This document shows positions 9,521 to 19,203 of a stretch of 39,121 bases of DNA, piece by piece. The notes under the pieces are model-generated. The model worked only from the letters and a program-made list of their open reading frames with translations, did no database searches and was not told where the DNA came from. Origin of the DNA: Actinomycetota bacterium. Its GTDB lineage: Bacteria > Actinomycetota > Rubrobacteria > Rubrobacterales > Rubrobacteraceae. The stretch covers positions 1-39,121 of the forward strand of contig SIRX01000115.1 of the NCBI GenBank assembly GCA_004563715.1, given 5' to 3'. Both the position numbers and the translations under genes were made by a program. The stretch's first letter is position 1, and each line of letters starts with the position of its first letter.

Positions 9521-10346
9521 AGCTCATGGCCTTTACGTTCGGCTCCCGGCCGGTCCACGCCCTCTGCGCCTGAACTCCCTGATAGAGCAGCATACGCTCG
9601 CCGGAGACCGTCCGGGCTCCGCCTTCCCGCGCCCGGCCTATGAGCCGCGTCTCCGCACCTCTCAGGTAGACGGCGTCGCAGACGGCCTTCCCGGGACCCA
9701 GAACCTTCGCCGAAAGTGGCACGTCCTCCTGGCCTTCCATCCCCAGGTAGGTCGTGTTAATGATCACCTCCGCTTTCTCGGCCTCTTTTTCCAGATCGTC
9801 CAGGGTTCGAACCCGGAGGCCGGCTTTCGCGCCGAGCCCGGAGAGCTTGTTCCGCAGTTCCTCGGCCCGGTCCCGCGTCCGGTTGGCGATGACGAGCTCC
9901 CCCACGCCCTCCTCGACAACCGAGGCGGCTACGGCTGCGGCTGCCCCTCCGGCCCCCAGCATTAGAACCCGCTTTCCGGCAAACACGACCCCGGACTCGG
10001 CGCAGGCTTCCACGAAGCCGCTGCCGTCGGTGTTAGTGCCGTGCAGGGCGCCTTCGCGTGCCACCACCGTGTTGACGGCGCCGGCTATCCGGGCGGAGTC
10101 CTCGACCGTGTCCAGCAGCGGTATCACCTTTTCTTTGTGCGGCATGGTTACGTTGAAGCCCGCGAAACCGAGGGCGGACAGGCCCCGCACGGCTTCGGGC
10201 AGGTCTTCGGGACGAACGTCCATCGCCACGTAGGCCCAATCCACGCCGTCGGCCGTAAAGGCGGCGTTGTGCATCCGCGGGCTCAAGCTGTGGCCTACAG
10301 GGTGGCCGATCACACCCGCCAAACGTGTTTTCGCGCTGATCTCCAA
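9504..10346 (-). CDS. aroE: Shikimate dehydrogenase AroE
   Basis: NADP-dependent reduction of 3-dehydroshikimate to shikimate in aromatic amino acid synthesis. The protein shows GHPVGHSLSPRMHNAAF for shikimate binding, NVTMPHKEK with the catalytic Lys, NTDGSGF, a Rossmann glycine motif LGAGGAAAAV, and NRTRDRAEEL for the NADP phosphate. I choose the TTG at 10346 (280 residues) because CCGGAGGA at 10353-10360 stands seven bases before it; an ATG 30 bases further upstream has no ribosome-binding site and would add ten residues containing the binding site itself. It follows mltG by 55 bases and overlaps pilB downstream, so it belongs to the alaS-to-pilC transcription unit. Confidence 0.93.
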   Translation of the reverse strand: MEISAKTRLAGVIGHPVGHSLSPRMHNAAFTADGVDWAYVAMDVRPEDLPEAVRGLSALGFAGFNVTMPHKEKVIPLLDTVEDSARIAGAVNTVVAREGALHGTNTDGSGFVEACAESGVVFAGKRVLMLGAGGAAAAVAASVVEEGVGELVIANRTRDRAEELRNKLSGLGAKAGLRVRTLDDLEKEAEKAEVIINTTYLGMEGQEDVPLSAKVLGPGKAVCDAVYLRGAETRLIGRAREGGARTVSGERMLLYQGVQAQRAWTGREPNVKAMSYALLG

Positions 10347-10401
10347 ACAACTTCCTCCGGAATGCGTACCGGGCATTTATCGTCCCGGGTGGCCGGTACC
10401 T

Positions 10402-11532
10402 TTAGTGCCCGGCCTCTTCTTTGGCCGCGAGGAACTCGTCGTAGTCGTCGGTGAAGTAGTGCTTTTCACCGTCCCGCTTGAGCACGTAGTACAGGTATTC
10501 GGTCTCCGCCGGCTGCAAGGCAGCCCGCAAAGACTCCAGGCTCGGGCTGCAAATCGGCCCCGGTGGAAGCCCCGGGTGTTTGTAGGTGTTGTACGGCGAA
10601 TCTACCTCCAGGTCCTGCAGCGAGAGCCTCTCTTTCGGCTCGCCCCGGGCGTACTGGACGGTGGCGTCTATCTGCAGGGGCATACCCTCCGCCAGCCGGT
10701 TGTAGATAACGGACGCCACCTTGGGCCGTTCCTCGACGGCGGAGGCCTCCCACTCTATGAGCGAAGCCACGGTGACTAGCTCGTACTCGCTCAAGCCCAG
10801 CTCACGCCGGGCTTCGGCGTAGTCCAGGCTCTGGGTCTCGATAAAGTACTGCTCCAGCATCCGGCTCACCACCTGGGAAGCCTCTACCCCCTCCTCGAAC
10901 TCATACTTTTTGGGGAAGAGAAAGCCCTCGGTGGTCCGTATCTCGGGGTCTTCGAGAAAGGCGTAACCGTAGTCGGTCTCTCGGGCGGCGGCCGCGATCT
11001 CGCCGGCCGGAATGTCGCTCCGGGAGGCCACCCTCTGGGCTGTTTGCTGCAGCGTGAACCCTTCCGGGATCGTCACGGTGAAGGTGGGCACCGGCTCGCC
11101 GGAGGTCAGCTTCCGGAGTATCTCGCCGTTGCTCGCATCGGGCTGGAAGGTGTACTCTCCGGCCTTGATCTCTGTCCCGGCCCCCTCGAACCGGGCCTGG
11201 AGCCGGAACCCGGTCGCGCTCTGGATCGCTCCGGCCTCCCGCAGCTTGTCCGCCACGTCCGACAGGGTTTCCCCCTCGACCACCGTAACCCTCACCGGCT
11301 CGCCGGCCTCCTCCCCGCGCGTCGCGGTGGCGTAGATCAGGTACACGGCCCCCAGAACCGCCGCCAGCAACAACAGGCCCACCAGCGTCGGGACCAAGCC
11401 GGATCTTTTCCGCCGCACCCGGCGTGACGGCCCGTCCGCGTACGGCTCGCGGAGCGCGTCCAGCCTAGACTCCAGATCCTCTGCGCCTTGCTTGCGGCGC
11501 CTACCCAAAGGCTTTGCCCCTTTCCCGCGCAT
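10402..11532 (-). CDS. mltG: Endolytic peptidoglycan transglycosylase MltG
   Basis: A 376-residue membrane-anchored lytic transglycosylase thought to cut nascent glycan strands and end their elongation. A 45-residue basic cytoplasmic region precedes a single membrane segment at about 48-68. A LysM-like region with VVEGETLSDVADKLREAG follows, then the YceG domain with VASLIEWEASAVEERPKVAS, where the Glu of LIEWEA is the likely catalytic residue, and RLAEGMPLQIDATVQYA. The ATG at 11532 lies inside the ruvX gene, a 32-base overlap. The ruvX-mltG-aroE order is common in Gram-positive bacteria. Confidence 0.93.
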   Translation of the reverse strand: MRGKGAKPLGRRRKQGAEDLESRLDALREPYADGPSRRVRRKRSGLVPTLVGLLLLAAVLGAVYLIYATATRGEEAGEPVRVTVVEGETLSDVADKLREAGAIQSATGFRLQARFEGAGTEIKAGEYTFQPDASNGEILRKLTSGEPVPTFTVTIPEGFTLQQTAQRVASRSDIPAGEIAAAARETDYGYAFLEDPEIRTTEGFLFPKKYEFEEGVEASQVVSRMLEQYFIETQSLDYAEARRELGLSEYELVTVASLIEWEASAVEERPKVASVIYNRLAEGMPLQIDATVQYARGEPKERLSLQDLEVDSPYNTYKHPGLPPGPICSPSLESLRAALQPAETEYLYYVLKRDGEKHYFTDDYDEFLAAKEEAGH

Positions 11533-11944
11533 CGAGGTGCTCCTGCAAAATCCGGGCCGCGGCGAGGTGGTCTACCCACTCACGCCCTTTTCTCCGGCCC
11601 CGCTTCTTACGGGTGCCTGCCACGGCCAGCCGCGTCGTAAGCCGCTCGTCACGCTCCACGAAGTTGACGCCCGGAAACGCGACACGCAAACTCTCGACCT
11701 CCGCCAGCACCTTGCCGGCCTGGAAGCCGATCTCACCGCCCAGGGTCTTGGGTACGCCGACGACCACCTCCGAGACGCCTTCACGCTGGATAAGCCCCCG
11801 CAGGTACTCGCGGAGTTGCTGGCTGGGAACCACCTCCAGCGGGCGGGCCAGCGTGGAGCCGGTGTCCGAGATGGCGACCCCGGTACGCGCTTCTCCCAGG
11901 TCCAGCGCCACTACACGCCCGGAGGGTTGTTCCGGCGCTCCCAA
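11501..11944 (-). CDS. ruvX: RuvX/YqgF family Holliday junction resolvase-like nuclease
   Basis: A 147-residue RNase H-fold protein. It has VVALDLGEARTGVAISD with the first catalytic Asp, VVVGVPKTLGG, FVERDERLTT with the acidic strand, and VDHLAAARILQEHLD with the last catalytic Asp. In related bacteria it is essential and linked to Holliday junction resolution or 16S pre-rRNA 5' processing. It starts three bases after the alaS stop, so translation is probably coupled. A short basic insert (RKKRGRRKGR) precedes the last motif. Confidence 0.92.
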   Translation of the reverse strand: MGAPEQPSGRVVALDLGEARTGVAISDTGSTLARPLEVVPSQQLREYLRGLIQREGVSEVVVGVPKTLGGEIGFQAGKVLAEVESLRVAFPGVNFVERDERLTTRLAVAGTRKKRGRRKGREWVDHLAAARILQEHLDARERGKAFG

Positions 11945-11947
11945 AAG

Positions 11948-14587
<2,640 letters not shown>

Positions 14588-14596
14588 AGCTAGGGT

Positions 14597-14624
14597 ATTG
14601 TACTTTTCGGGCGGGCATTTTCTA
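14597..14624 (-). promoter_or_regulatory. Candidate alaS promoter (leaderless)
   Basis: Reading the minus strand, TAGAAA (14619-14624) and TACAAT (14597-14602) are separated by 16 bases and resemble housekeeping -35 and -10 elements. Only nine bases lie between the -10 and the alaS ATG, so transcription would start at or next to the start codon. AGCACTAG occurs twice just upstream, one copy spanning the sigma-factor stop codon. Confidence 0.4.
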
Positions 14625-14632
14625 GTGCTGTC

Positions 14633-15415
14633 CTAGTGCTGGCGCTCGCGCTCGCGCTCCAGGCCGCCCAGCTCGCGGCGCAGGTCTTCCAGCGCGCGCC
14701 GGAGCAGCCGGGAGACGTGCATCTGGCTCACCCCGATCTGGCCGGCGATCTCGGTCTGCGTCTTGCCCTCGTTGAAGCGGAGCTTGAGTATCGTCTGCTG
14801 CTGACCCTTGAGGCTCTCCATCGCCCGCTGCAACAGGATCCGGTCTTCCAACCCCTCTATAGGCGAGTTCTCGTCGGCCTGGAGGTCGACGATGGTATCG
14901 CTCTCGGAGTCGTCCTGGTTTATGGGGGCGTCGAGGCTCGCGGTGTTGTACGCCCGGCCCAGCGTGAGCGCCTCGGCCACGCTCTCCTCGTCGGCGTCCA
15001 GCTTTTCGGCCAGCTCGCCGACCGTCGGAGAGCGGCCGGTCTTGACGGTCTCCTCCCGGATGGCGTCGCGGGCGGACTGGCGCAGCTCCTGCAGGCCCCG
15101 CGGGACCCGCATCGCCCAGCCCTTGTCCCGGAAGTAGCGCTTTATCTCGCCCAGGATGTTCGGGGTGGCGTAGGTGGAGAACTCGATGTTCCGGTCTACG
15201 TCGAAACGGTCCACGGCCTTTATGAGGCCCATCGAGCCGACCTGCACGAGGTCGTCCAGCGGCTCACCCCGGCCGGCGAACTTGCGGGCCAGAAACTCCA
15301 CCAGGGGGAGCTGCTCCTGGATCACGCGCTCCCGTGCGCCCCGGTCGTTCTCCTTGTGGTAGCGCACCAACAACTGGCGGGTACGCGCCTTGTCCGGTCG
15401 CCGGTAGCGGCTCAT
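14633..15415 (-). CDS. SigB/SigF-family RNA polymerase sigma factor
   Basis: A 260-residue group 3 sigma-70 protein. Region 2 has PLVEFLARKFAGRGEPLDDLVQVGSMGLIKAVDRFD and FSTYATPNILGEIKRYFRD; region 3 has VPRGLQELR and SPTVGELAEKLD; region 4 has a helix-turn-helix TQTEIAGQIGVSQMHVSRLL. This is the architecture of the general-stress and sporulation sigma factors SigB, SigF and SigG. I start at the ATG at 15415, where similarity begins and which overlaps the upstream stop (ATGA); the frame stays open for 72 further codons but that stretch is the upstream gene in another frame. The preceding genes suggest a stress role and partner-switch control. Whether to call it SigB or SigF cannot be settled here. 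Confidence 0.9.
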   Translation of the reverse strand: MSRYRRPDKARTRQLLVRYHKENDRGARERVIQEQLPLVEFLARKFAGRGEPLDDLVQVGSMGLIKAVDRFDVDRNIEFSTYATPNILGEIKRYFRDKGWAMRVPRGLQELRQSARDAIREETVKTGRSPTVGELAEKLDADEESVAEALTLGRAYNTASLDAPINQDDSESDTIVDLQADENSPIEGLEDRILLQRAMESLKGQQQTILKLRFNEGKTQTEIAGQIGVSQMHVSRLLRRALEDLRRELGGLERERERQH

Positions 15416-15705
15416 GCAACCAGTTCTACAACGGTGCGCCAGGTATCTTCCGGCTCTCCAGCATCCGGGTCTTCGACCTCGGCGATCACACCGTCGTCCC
15501 CGAGGGTGAAGCGGTAACGGGTCGTCTCCTCCCCGGAGTGCAGGCTCTCCAGAACGTCCACCGCCTCCTCCAGGCCGCCGACCCCGATCTTGGCGCGGGT
15601 CACCATGCCGGCTAGCACGAGCCCGACGCACGGGCGCATGCCGGCCACCGGCGGCACGTCGAGGTACACGTACTCCGTGGTTGCTCTTTCGGACAAAAAG
15701 CTCAC
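15412..15705 (-). CDS. Small RsbW-like (degenerate GHKL) protein, probable sigma partner
   Basis: A 97-residue protein with no certain family. The pattern LDVPPVAGMRPCVGLVLAG, then a helix GVGGLEEAVDVLESL, then RYRFTLGDDGVIAEVEDPD, follows the first half of RsbW/SpoIIAB anti-sigma kinases, where the helix normally carries the Glu and Asn of the N-box. Here Asn is absent and the G1 and G2 boxes are missing, so ATP binding is not expected. The gene is coupled to the sigma factor (ATGA) and overlaps the YtxH-like gene (GTGA). Start: GTG at 15705; a TTG at 15696 is better placed for the AGAGGAG upstream and would give 94 residues. An anti-sigma or scaffold role is inference. Confidence 0.55.
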   Translation of the reverse strand: MSFLSERATTEYVYLDVPPVAGMRPCVGLVLAGMVTRAKIGVGGLEEAVDVLESLHSGEETTRYRFTLGDDGVIAEVEDPDAGEPEDTWRTVVELVA

Positions 15706-16037
15706 TCCTCTTTCGCCAGGTCTATTGGCCGGGTCTCTTCGTCGTAGAGCGGCCCGGTGGCCCGGTGGGCCTGGCCGTCCTCGTAGGGGTCGGCCTCGAC
15801 GCCGCGGGCGGCGTGGTCCCCGCCCCCGTGCTCTTCGAGGTCGCGCAGGATCTCTTGCCGGCGCCGCGAGGAGGCTTCCCGGGCCGCCGAGACCGCGCTC
15901 CGGTAGCGGTTGCGAACCGTCTCCGGCAGGTCCCGGGCGGCCTTCGGCAGGTGCTTGCGCACCTCCTCGTTCGTGGCGTAGACCGTTCCTGCGACCCCCA
16001 GGATCGCTCCGGCGACGAGCTTGCCCCAACCCGCCAT
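15702..16037 (-). CDS. YtxH-like small membrane protein
   Basis: A 111-residue protein with a glycine-rich N-terminal membrane segment at about 5-22 (GKLVAGAILGVAGTVYAT), then an amphipathic, charged helical region to about residue 75 and an acidic tail. This is the form of YtxH-type general stress proteins, though the family is poorly conserved. GGAGGAG lies six bases before the ATG at 16037. It starts three bases after the DUF948 stop and its own stop overlaps the next gene. In Bacillus subtilis ytxG (DUF948) and ytxH are adjacent in one SigB-dependent operon, and the same pair adjoins a sigma factor here. Confidence 0.6.
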   Translation of the reverse strand: MAGWGKLVAGAILGVAGTVYATNEEVRKHLPKAARDLPETVRNRYRSAVSAAREASSRRRQEILRDLEEHGGGDHAARGVEADPYEDGQAHRATGPLYDEETRPIDLAKEE

Positions 16038-16040
16038 AGG

Positions 16041-16421
16041 CTACTCCTCCCCCTTCTTCTTGTTCTCGCGCCCGAAAAAGGTGCTGACACCCTTCGAGAG
16101 CCCCGCGGTGGCGGAGGAGACCTTGATCACGCCGCTGCGCACCCCCTGGGTTATGACGGTCGTGGTCTGGTCCAGCTCGCCCGTGATCCCCGCCACGTCC
16201 CCGACCGCCGTGTCGAGTTGCGAGAGCTGGCTGTTTATGTTGTCCACCGTGACGTGTGTCTTGCCTATCAGGGGCACCACCTGCTCCGAGACATCTTTTA
16301 TGGACTCCTCGGTCGTCGAGAAGATCCTCGCCAGCCGGAAGAACATGAACGCCAGCACGAAGAAAGCTACCGCCAGCCCCAGAAACAGTAAACCTCTGGC
16401 CAACTCAACGAACGTTTCCAA
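16041..16421 (-). CDS. DUF948 domain protein (YtxG-like)
   Basis: A 126-residue protein with one N-terminal membrane helix at about 10-30 and then a long heptad-like helical region with SIKDVSEQVVPLIGKTHVTVDNINSQLSQLDTAV, typical of DUF948. The C-terminus is basic (GRENKKKGEE). It is probably membrane-anchored and faces the cytoplasm, with a stress-related but undefined role. TTG start at 16421, with GGAGGT ten bases upstream. It is the first gene of the four-gene stress module ending in the sigma factor. Confidence 0.75.
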   Translation of the reverse strand: METFVELARGLLFLGLAVAFFVLAFMFFRLARIFSTTEESIKDVSEQVVPLIGKTHVTVDNINSQLSQLDTAVGDVAGITGELDQTTTVITQGVRSGVIKVSSATAGLSKGVSTFFGRENKKKGEE

Positions 16422-16459
16422 CCCTACCGCACCTCCAAAGCGTACTTCCTGAAACCTGG

Positions 16460-16485
16460 ATTATACCCGCGCCCGCCGCCGGAAC
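16460..16485 (-). promoter_or_regulatory. Candidate promoter of the stress module
   Basis: On the minus strand GTTCCG (16480-16485) is followed after 11 bases by GGGTATAAT (16460-16468). GGGTAT is the -10 consensus of SigB-type sigma factors, but the -35 is imperfect and the spacing one base or more short. The same bases also contain a perfect TATAAT, so housekeeping transcription is equally possible. It lies between the mnmA stop and the DUF948 start. Confidence 0.4.
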
Positions 16486-16488
16486 GCA

Positions 16489-17952
16489 CTACGAACCCGT
16501 CCGCGCCACGATACCCCCGCCAACGACCCGCTCCCCGTCGGCGGTGTAGAACACGGCCGACTGGCCCGGCGCCACCCGGGAGGTAGGCTGTTCGAGGCGC
16601 GCGACCCAGTAGCCATCCCCCGCATCCCGCAACGTGCATGGCACCGGAAGGCTGTTGTACCGCACCTGAACCATGCTCGCTTCACCCGGGTCCAGAAACC
16701 AGTTCATCACCCCGACCCGGACCTCCGTGACCTCCAGGTCCTCGCGCCGCCCGACGACGACCTGCCGGCTCTGCGGCCGCACCTCGGTGACGTAGAGCGG
16801 GGTGGGCGCGGCGATACCCAAACCCTTGCGCTGGCCAATGGTGTAGTCCACGACGCCCGAGTGGAGGCCCAGCGTCCGGCCCTCCCCGTCCACGATCTCG
16901 CCGGGCTCCGTCGCGACCTTTTTGCGGACGAACTTCCGGTAGTCGCCGTCCGGGATAAAGCAGATGTCCTGGCTCTCGGGCGTGTAGGCGACGGCCAGCC
17001 CGCGGGCCTCGGCGATCCGGCGCACCTCGCTCTTGCGGTAGTCCCCGAGCGGGAACACCGTGCGCGCGAGCAGCTCCTTCGGCATGGGCCAGAGCACGTA
17101 GGTCTGGTCCTTGGATGCGTCTTCGGGACGCGCCAGGCTCGGGCCGTCGGCGATCCGGGCGTAGTGGCCCGTGGCGACCTGGTGGAAGCCGAGCCGGTCG
17201 GCCAGGAACGCCGCCGCGTGGAACTTGACGTGTGCGTTGCACGCCACACACGGGTTCGGCGTCCGGCCCGCCGCGTAGGAGCCGACGAAGTCCCGCATGA
17301 CGCGCCGGTTGAAGAGCTCCTTGAGGTTGAGCGTGAAGTGCGGCAGGCCCATCCGGTGCGCCGTGTCGCGGGCGAAGAGCACCGTGTCCGGCGAGCAGCA
17401 CGACCGGCTCCCCTTCTCCCCGTCGTGCAGCCGGAAGGTGACCGCGGCCACCTCGTAGCCGGCCTCCCTGAGCAGCAGGGCCGTCACCGCCGAGTCCACC
17501 CCGCCGCTCATCGCCGCCACGACGGTTTTACCCCGCGCCGCACCGTTGCCGGCGTACCCGCCGTCCGCCAGCAGCGCCTCGACGTTCCGGTTCCAGTAGT
17601 CCTCGATGGCTTTGTGCAGGGCGTCGAGGGTCAGCGTGAGCGCGTGCTCCTTGCCGGGCGGGAGCGGACCGCCCAGAGCGCCTTCCAGGTCGGCGAGAGA
17701 GACGCGGGCCGCCTCCAGAAGCGGCCGGCCGTCCACCAGCTCCGCCAGCGCCGAGCCCGCCGCGATGCAAGCCGCGCAGCCGTAGACCTTGTAGCGGACC
17801 GTTCGGAGTACGTTGTCCTCTATCCTCGCCGTAAAACGGGCCACGTCCCCGCAGGCCTCGTGGCCCGACTCCCCGACGCCGTCGGGTTCCGGCACCTCTC
17901 CCACGCACCGGGGACGCACGAGATGGTCTATTACCTCTGATCTGTAAGACAA
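16489..17952 (-). CDS. mnmA: IscU-like scaffold fused to tRNA 2-thiouridylase MnmA
   Basis: A 487-residue fusion. Residues 1-125 are an IscU/NifU N-domain: HEACGDV with Cys34 and Asp36, YGCAACIA with Cys59, but the third ligand Cys is replaced by Ala104 (EHALTL). Residues 142-487 are MnmA, which makes the 2-thiouridine at position 34 of several tRNAs: P-loop MSGGVDSAV (148-156), NPCVACNAHVKF with Cys235, and SQDICFIPDGDY with Cys331, the thiol pair that carries the persulfide. TTG start at 17952, 14 bases after the cysteine desulfurase stop. The neighbour probably feeds sulfur directly into this protein; the Cys loss suggests relay rather than cluster assembly. Confidence 0.92.
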   Translation of the reverse strand: MSYRSEVIDHLVRPRCVGEVPEPDGVGESGHEACGDVARFTARIEDNVLRTVRYKVYGCAACIAAGSALAELVDGRPLLEAARVSLADLEGALGGPLPPGKEHALTLTLDALHKAIEDYWNRNVEALLADGGYAGNGAARGKTVVAAMSGGVDSAVTALLLREAGYEVAAVTFRLHDGEKGSRSCCSPDTVLFARDTAHRMGLPHFTLNLKELFNRRVMRDFVGSYAAGRTPNPCVACNAHVKFHAAAFLADRLGFHQVATGHYARIADGPSLARPEDASKDQTYVLWPMPKELLARTVFPLGDYRKSEVRRIAEARGLAVAYTPESQDICFIPDGDYRKFVRKKVATEPGEIVDGEGRTLGLHSGVVDYTIGQRKGLGIAAPTPLYVTEVRPQSRQVVVGRREDLEVTEVRVGVMNWFLDPGEASMVQVRYNSLPVPCTLRDAGDGYWVARLEQPTSRVAPGQSAVFYTADGERVVGGGIVARTGS

Positions 17953-17966
17953 AGCTCCGACCTTTT

Positions 17967-19145
17967 CTAACTGCTGGCGTACAGGGGCGAGACACGCCGG
18001 AGTTGCTCGACGGCCGCGGAGAAAGCCTCCAAAAAGCCCTCGACCTCATCGGCGGTGTTTTCTTTGCCGACCGTGATCCTGACCGCCGAAAACGCCTCGC
18101 GCTCGTCCCGGCTCATCGCCAGCAAGACCGGCGACGCCTTGTGACCGGTCGCCGCCGAAGCGCACGCCGATCCGCTGCCTATAGCGTACCCCCGGGCGTC
18201 GCACAGGAGCACCAGCCCCTCGGCCTCGACACCCTCGACCGAGACGTGGACGTTGTTCGAAAGCCGCTTCTCCCGGTGGCCGTTGAGGCGGACGCCGGGG
18301 ATGGAAGCCAGGCCGGAAATCAGGGTTTCCCGCAGCTCCCGCTCGTGCCGGGCCCGCTCTTCGAGCTCTTCCCGCGCCAGCCGGGCAGCGGCCCCGAAGC
18401 CCACGATCCCGGACACGTTCTGGGTTCCGCTCCGCAGGCCTCTCTCCTGGCCGCCGCCTCGCAGTACGGGCTCCACACGCACCCCGTCCCGTACGTACAG
18501 CGCGCCAACCCCCTGCGGGCCGTAGAGCTTGTGGGCCGAGAGGGCGAGCGTCGAAACCGGGGTCTCTGTCTCTGCGACGTCTATCGGGAGCCGGCCGGCG
18601 GCCTGTACCGCGTCGGCGTGGAACGGCACGGCTCGCTCCGCGCACACCTCCGCCAGCTCCCCTACCGGCTGGACCGTACCGACCTCGTTGTTGGCCCACA
18701 CCACGGCGGCCAGGGCCGTGTCCGGGCGCAGGGCTTTCTCCAGGTCCTCCGGCGAGACCATCCCCGCCTCGTCCACGCCGAGCCACGTCACCTCGCAGCC
18801 GGAGGATTCCAGGCATCGGGCTGCTTCCCGGACGGCGGCGTGCTCGACGCCGGAGACCACCACGTGACGCCGGTCTCCGCAGGCCCGGGCCAACCCGAGA
18901 ACGGCCAGGTTGTCTGCCTCCGTGCCGCTAGCGGTAAAGATTATCTCTTCCGGTGCCGCCCCGACGAGGTCCGCGACGGACCAGCGGGCCTCTTCTACGG
19001 CCTCCCGGGCGGCGACGCCCGCCGCGTGCAACGACGAGGGGTTGCCCCGGGGACCGTAGAGGTGCGGCAGCATCGCCTCCAGAACCCGGGGGTCGAGCGG
19101 CGTAGTGGCGGCGTTGTCCAGGTAAACGGCGTCGGCATCCAGCAT
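17967..19145 (-). CDS. iscS: Cysteine desulfurase (IscS/NifS type)
   Basis: A 392-residue PLP enzyme that takes sulfur from cysteine as a protein persulfide. It has YLDNAATTPLDP at the N-terminus, SGTEADNLAVLG, the PLP Lys in LSAHKLYGPQGVG, RSGTQN, and the mobile catalytic Cys in AIGSGSACASAATGHKASPVL. It directly precedes the IscU-MnmA fusion, so tRNA thiolation is its obvious client; cluster assembly is also possible. ATG at 19145 without a Shine-Dalgarno sequence, nine bases after a -10-like TAAACT. Confidence 0.94.
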   Translation of the reverse strand: MLDADAVYLDNAATTPLDPRVLEAMLPHLYGPRGNPSSLHAAGVAAREAVEEARWSVADLVGAAPEEIIFTASGTEADNLAVLGLARACGDRRHVVVSGVEHAAVREAARCLESSGCEVTWLGVDEAGMVSPEDLEKALRPDTALAAVVWANNEVGTVQPVGELAEVCAERAVPFHADAVQAAGRLPIDVAETETPVSTLALSAHKLYGPQGVGALYVRDGVRVEPVLRGGGQERGLRSGTQNVSGIVGFGAAARLAREELEERARHERELRETLISGLASIPGVRLNGHREKRLSNNVHVSVEGVEAEGLVLLCDARGYAIGSGSACASAATGHKASPVLLAMSRDEREAFSAVRITVGKENTADEVEGFLEAFSAAVEQLRRVSPLYASS

Positions 19146-19154
19146 TACTGGTCT

Positions 19155-19182
19155 AGTTTAACTTACAAACCCGGAATTTCAC
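19155..19182 (-). promoter_or_regulatory. Candidate iscS promoter
   Basis: On the minus strand GTGAAA (19177-19182), 16 bases, then TAAACT (19155-19160). The start codon follows nine bases later, which suggests a leader of two or three bases or none. It lies in the 58-base gap after the lipoprotein gene. Confidence 0.35.
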
Positions 19183-19203
19183 CGGCCTCCACCGGGCTTC
19201 CGG

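Noticed and set aside
9802-9815. T-loop-like GGTTCGAACCC that could mark a tRNA
   Set aside because: It lies inside the aroE coding sequence, and no acceptor stem, D-arm or anticodon arm can be formed around it.
14588-14632. T-box riboswitch before alaS
   Set aside because: Only 45 bases separate the genes, too short for a T-box, and no specifier or antiterminator sequence is present; none was found before aspS or hisS either.
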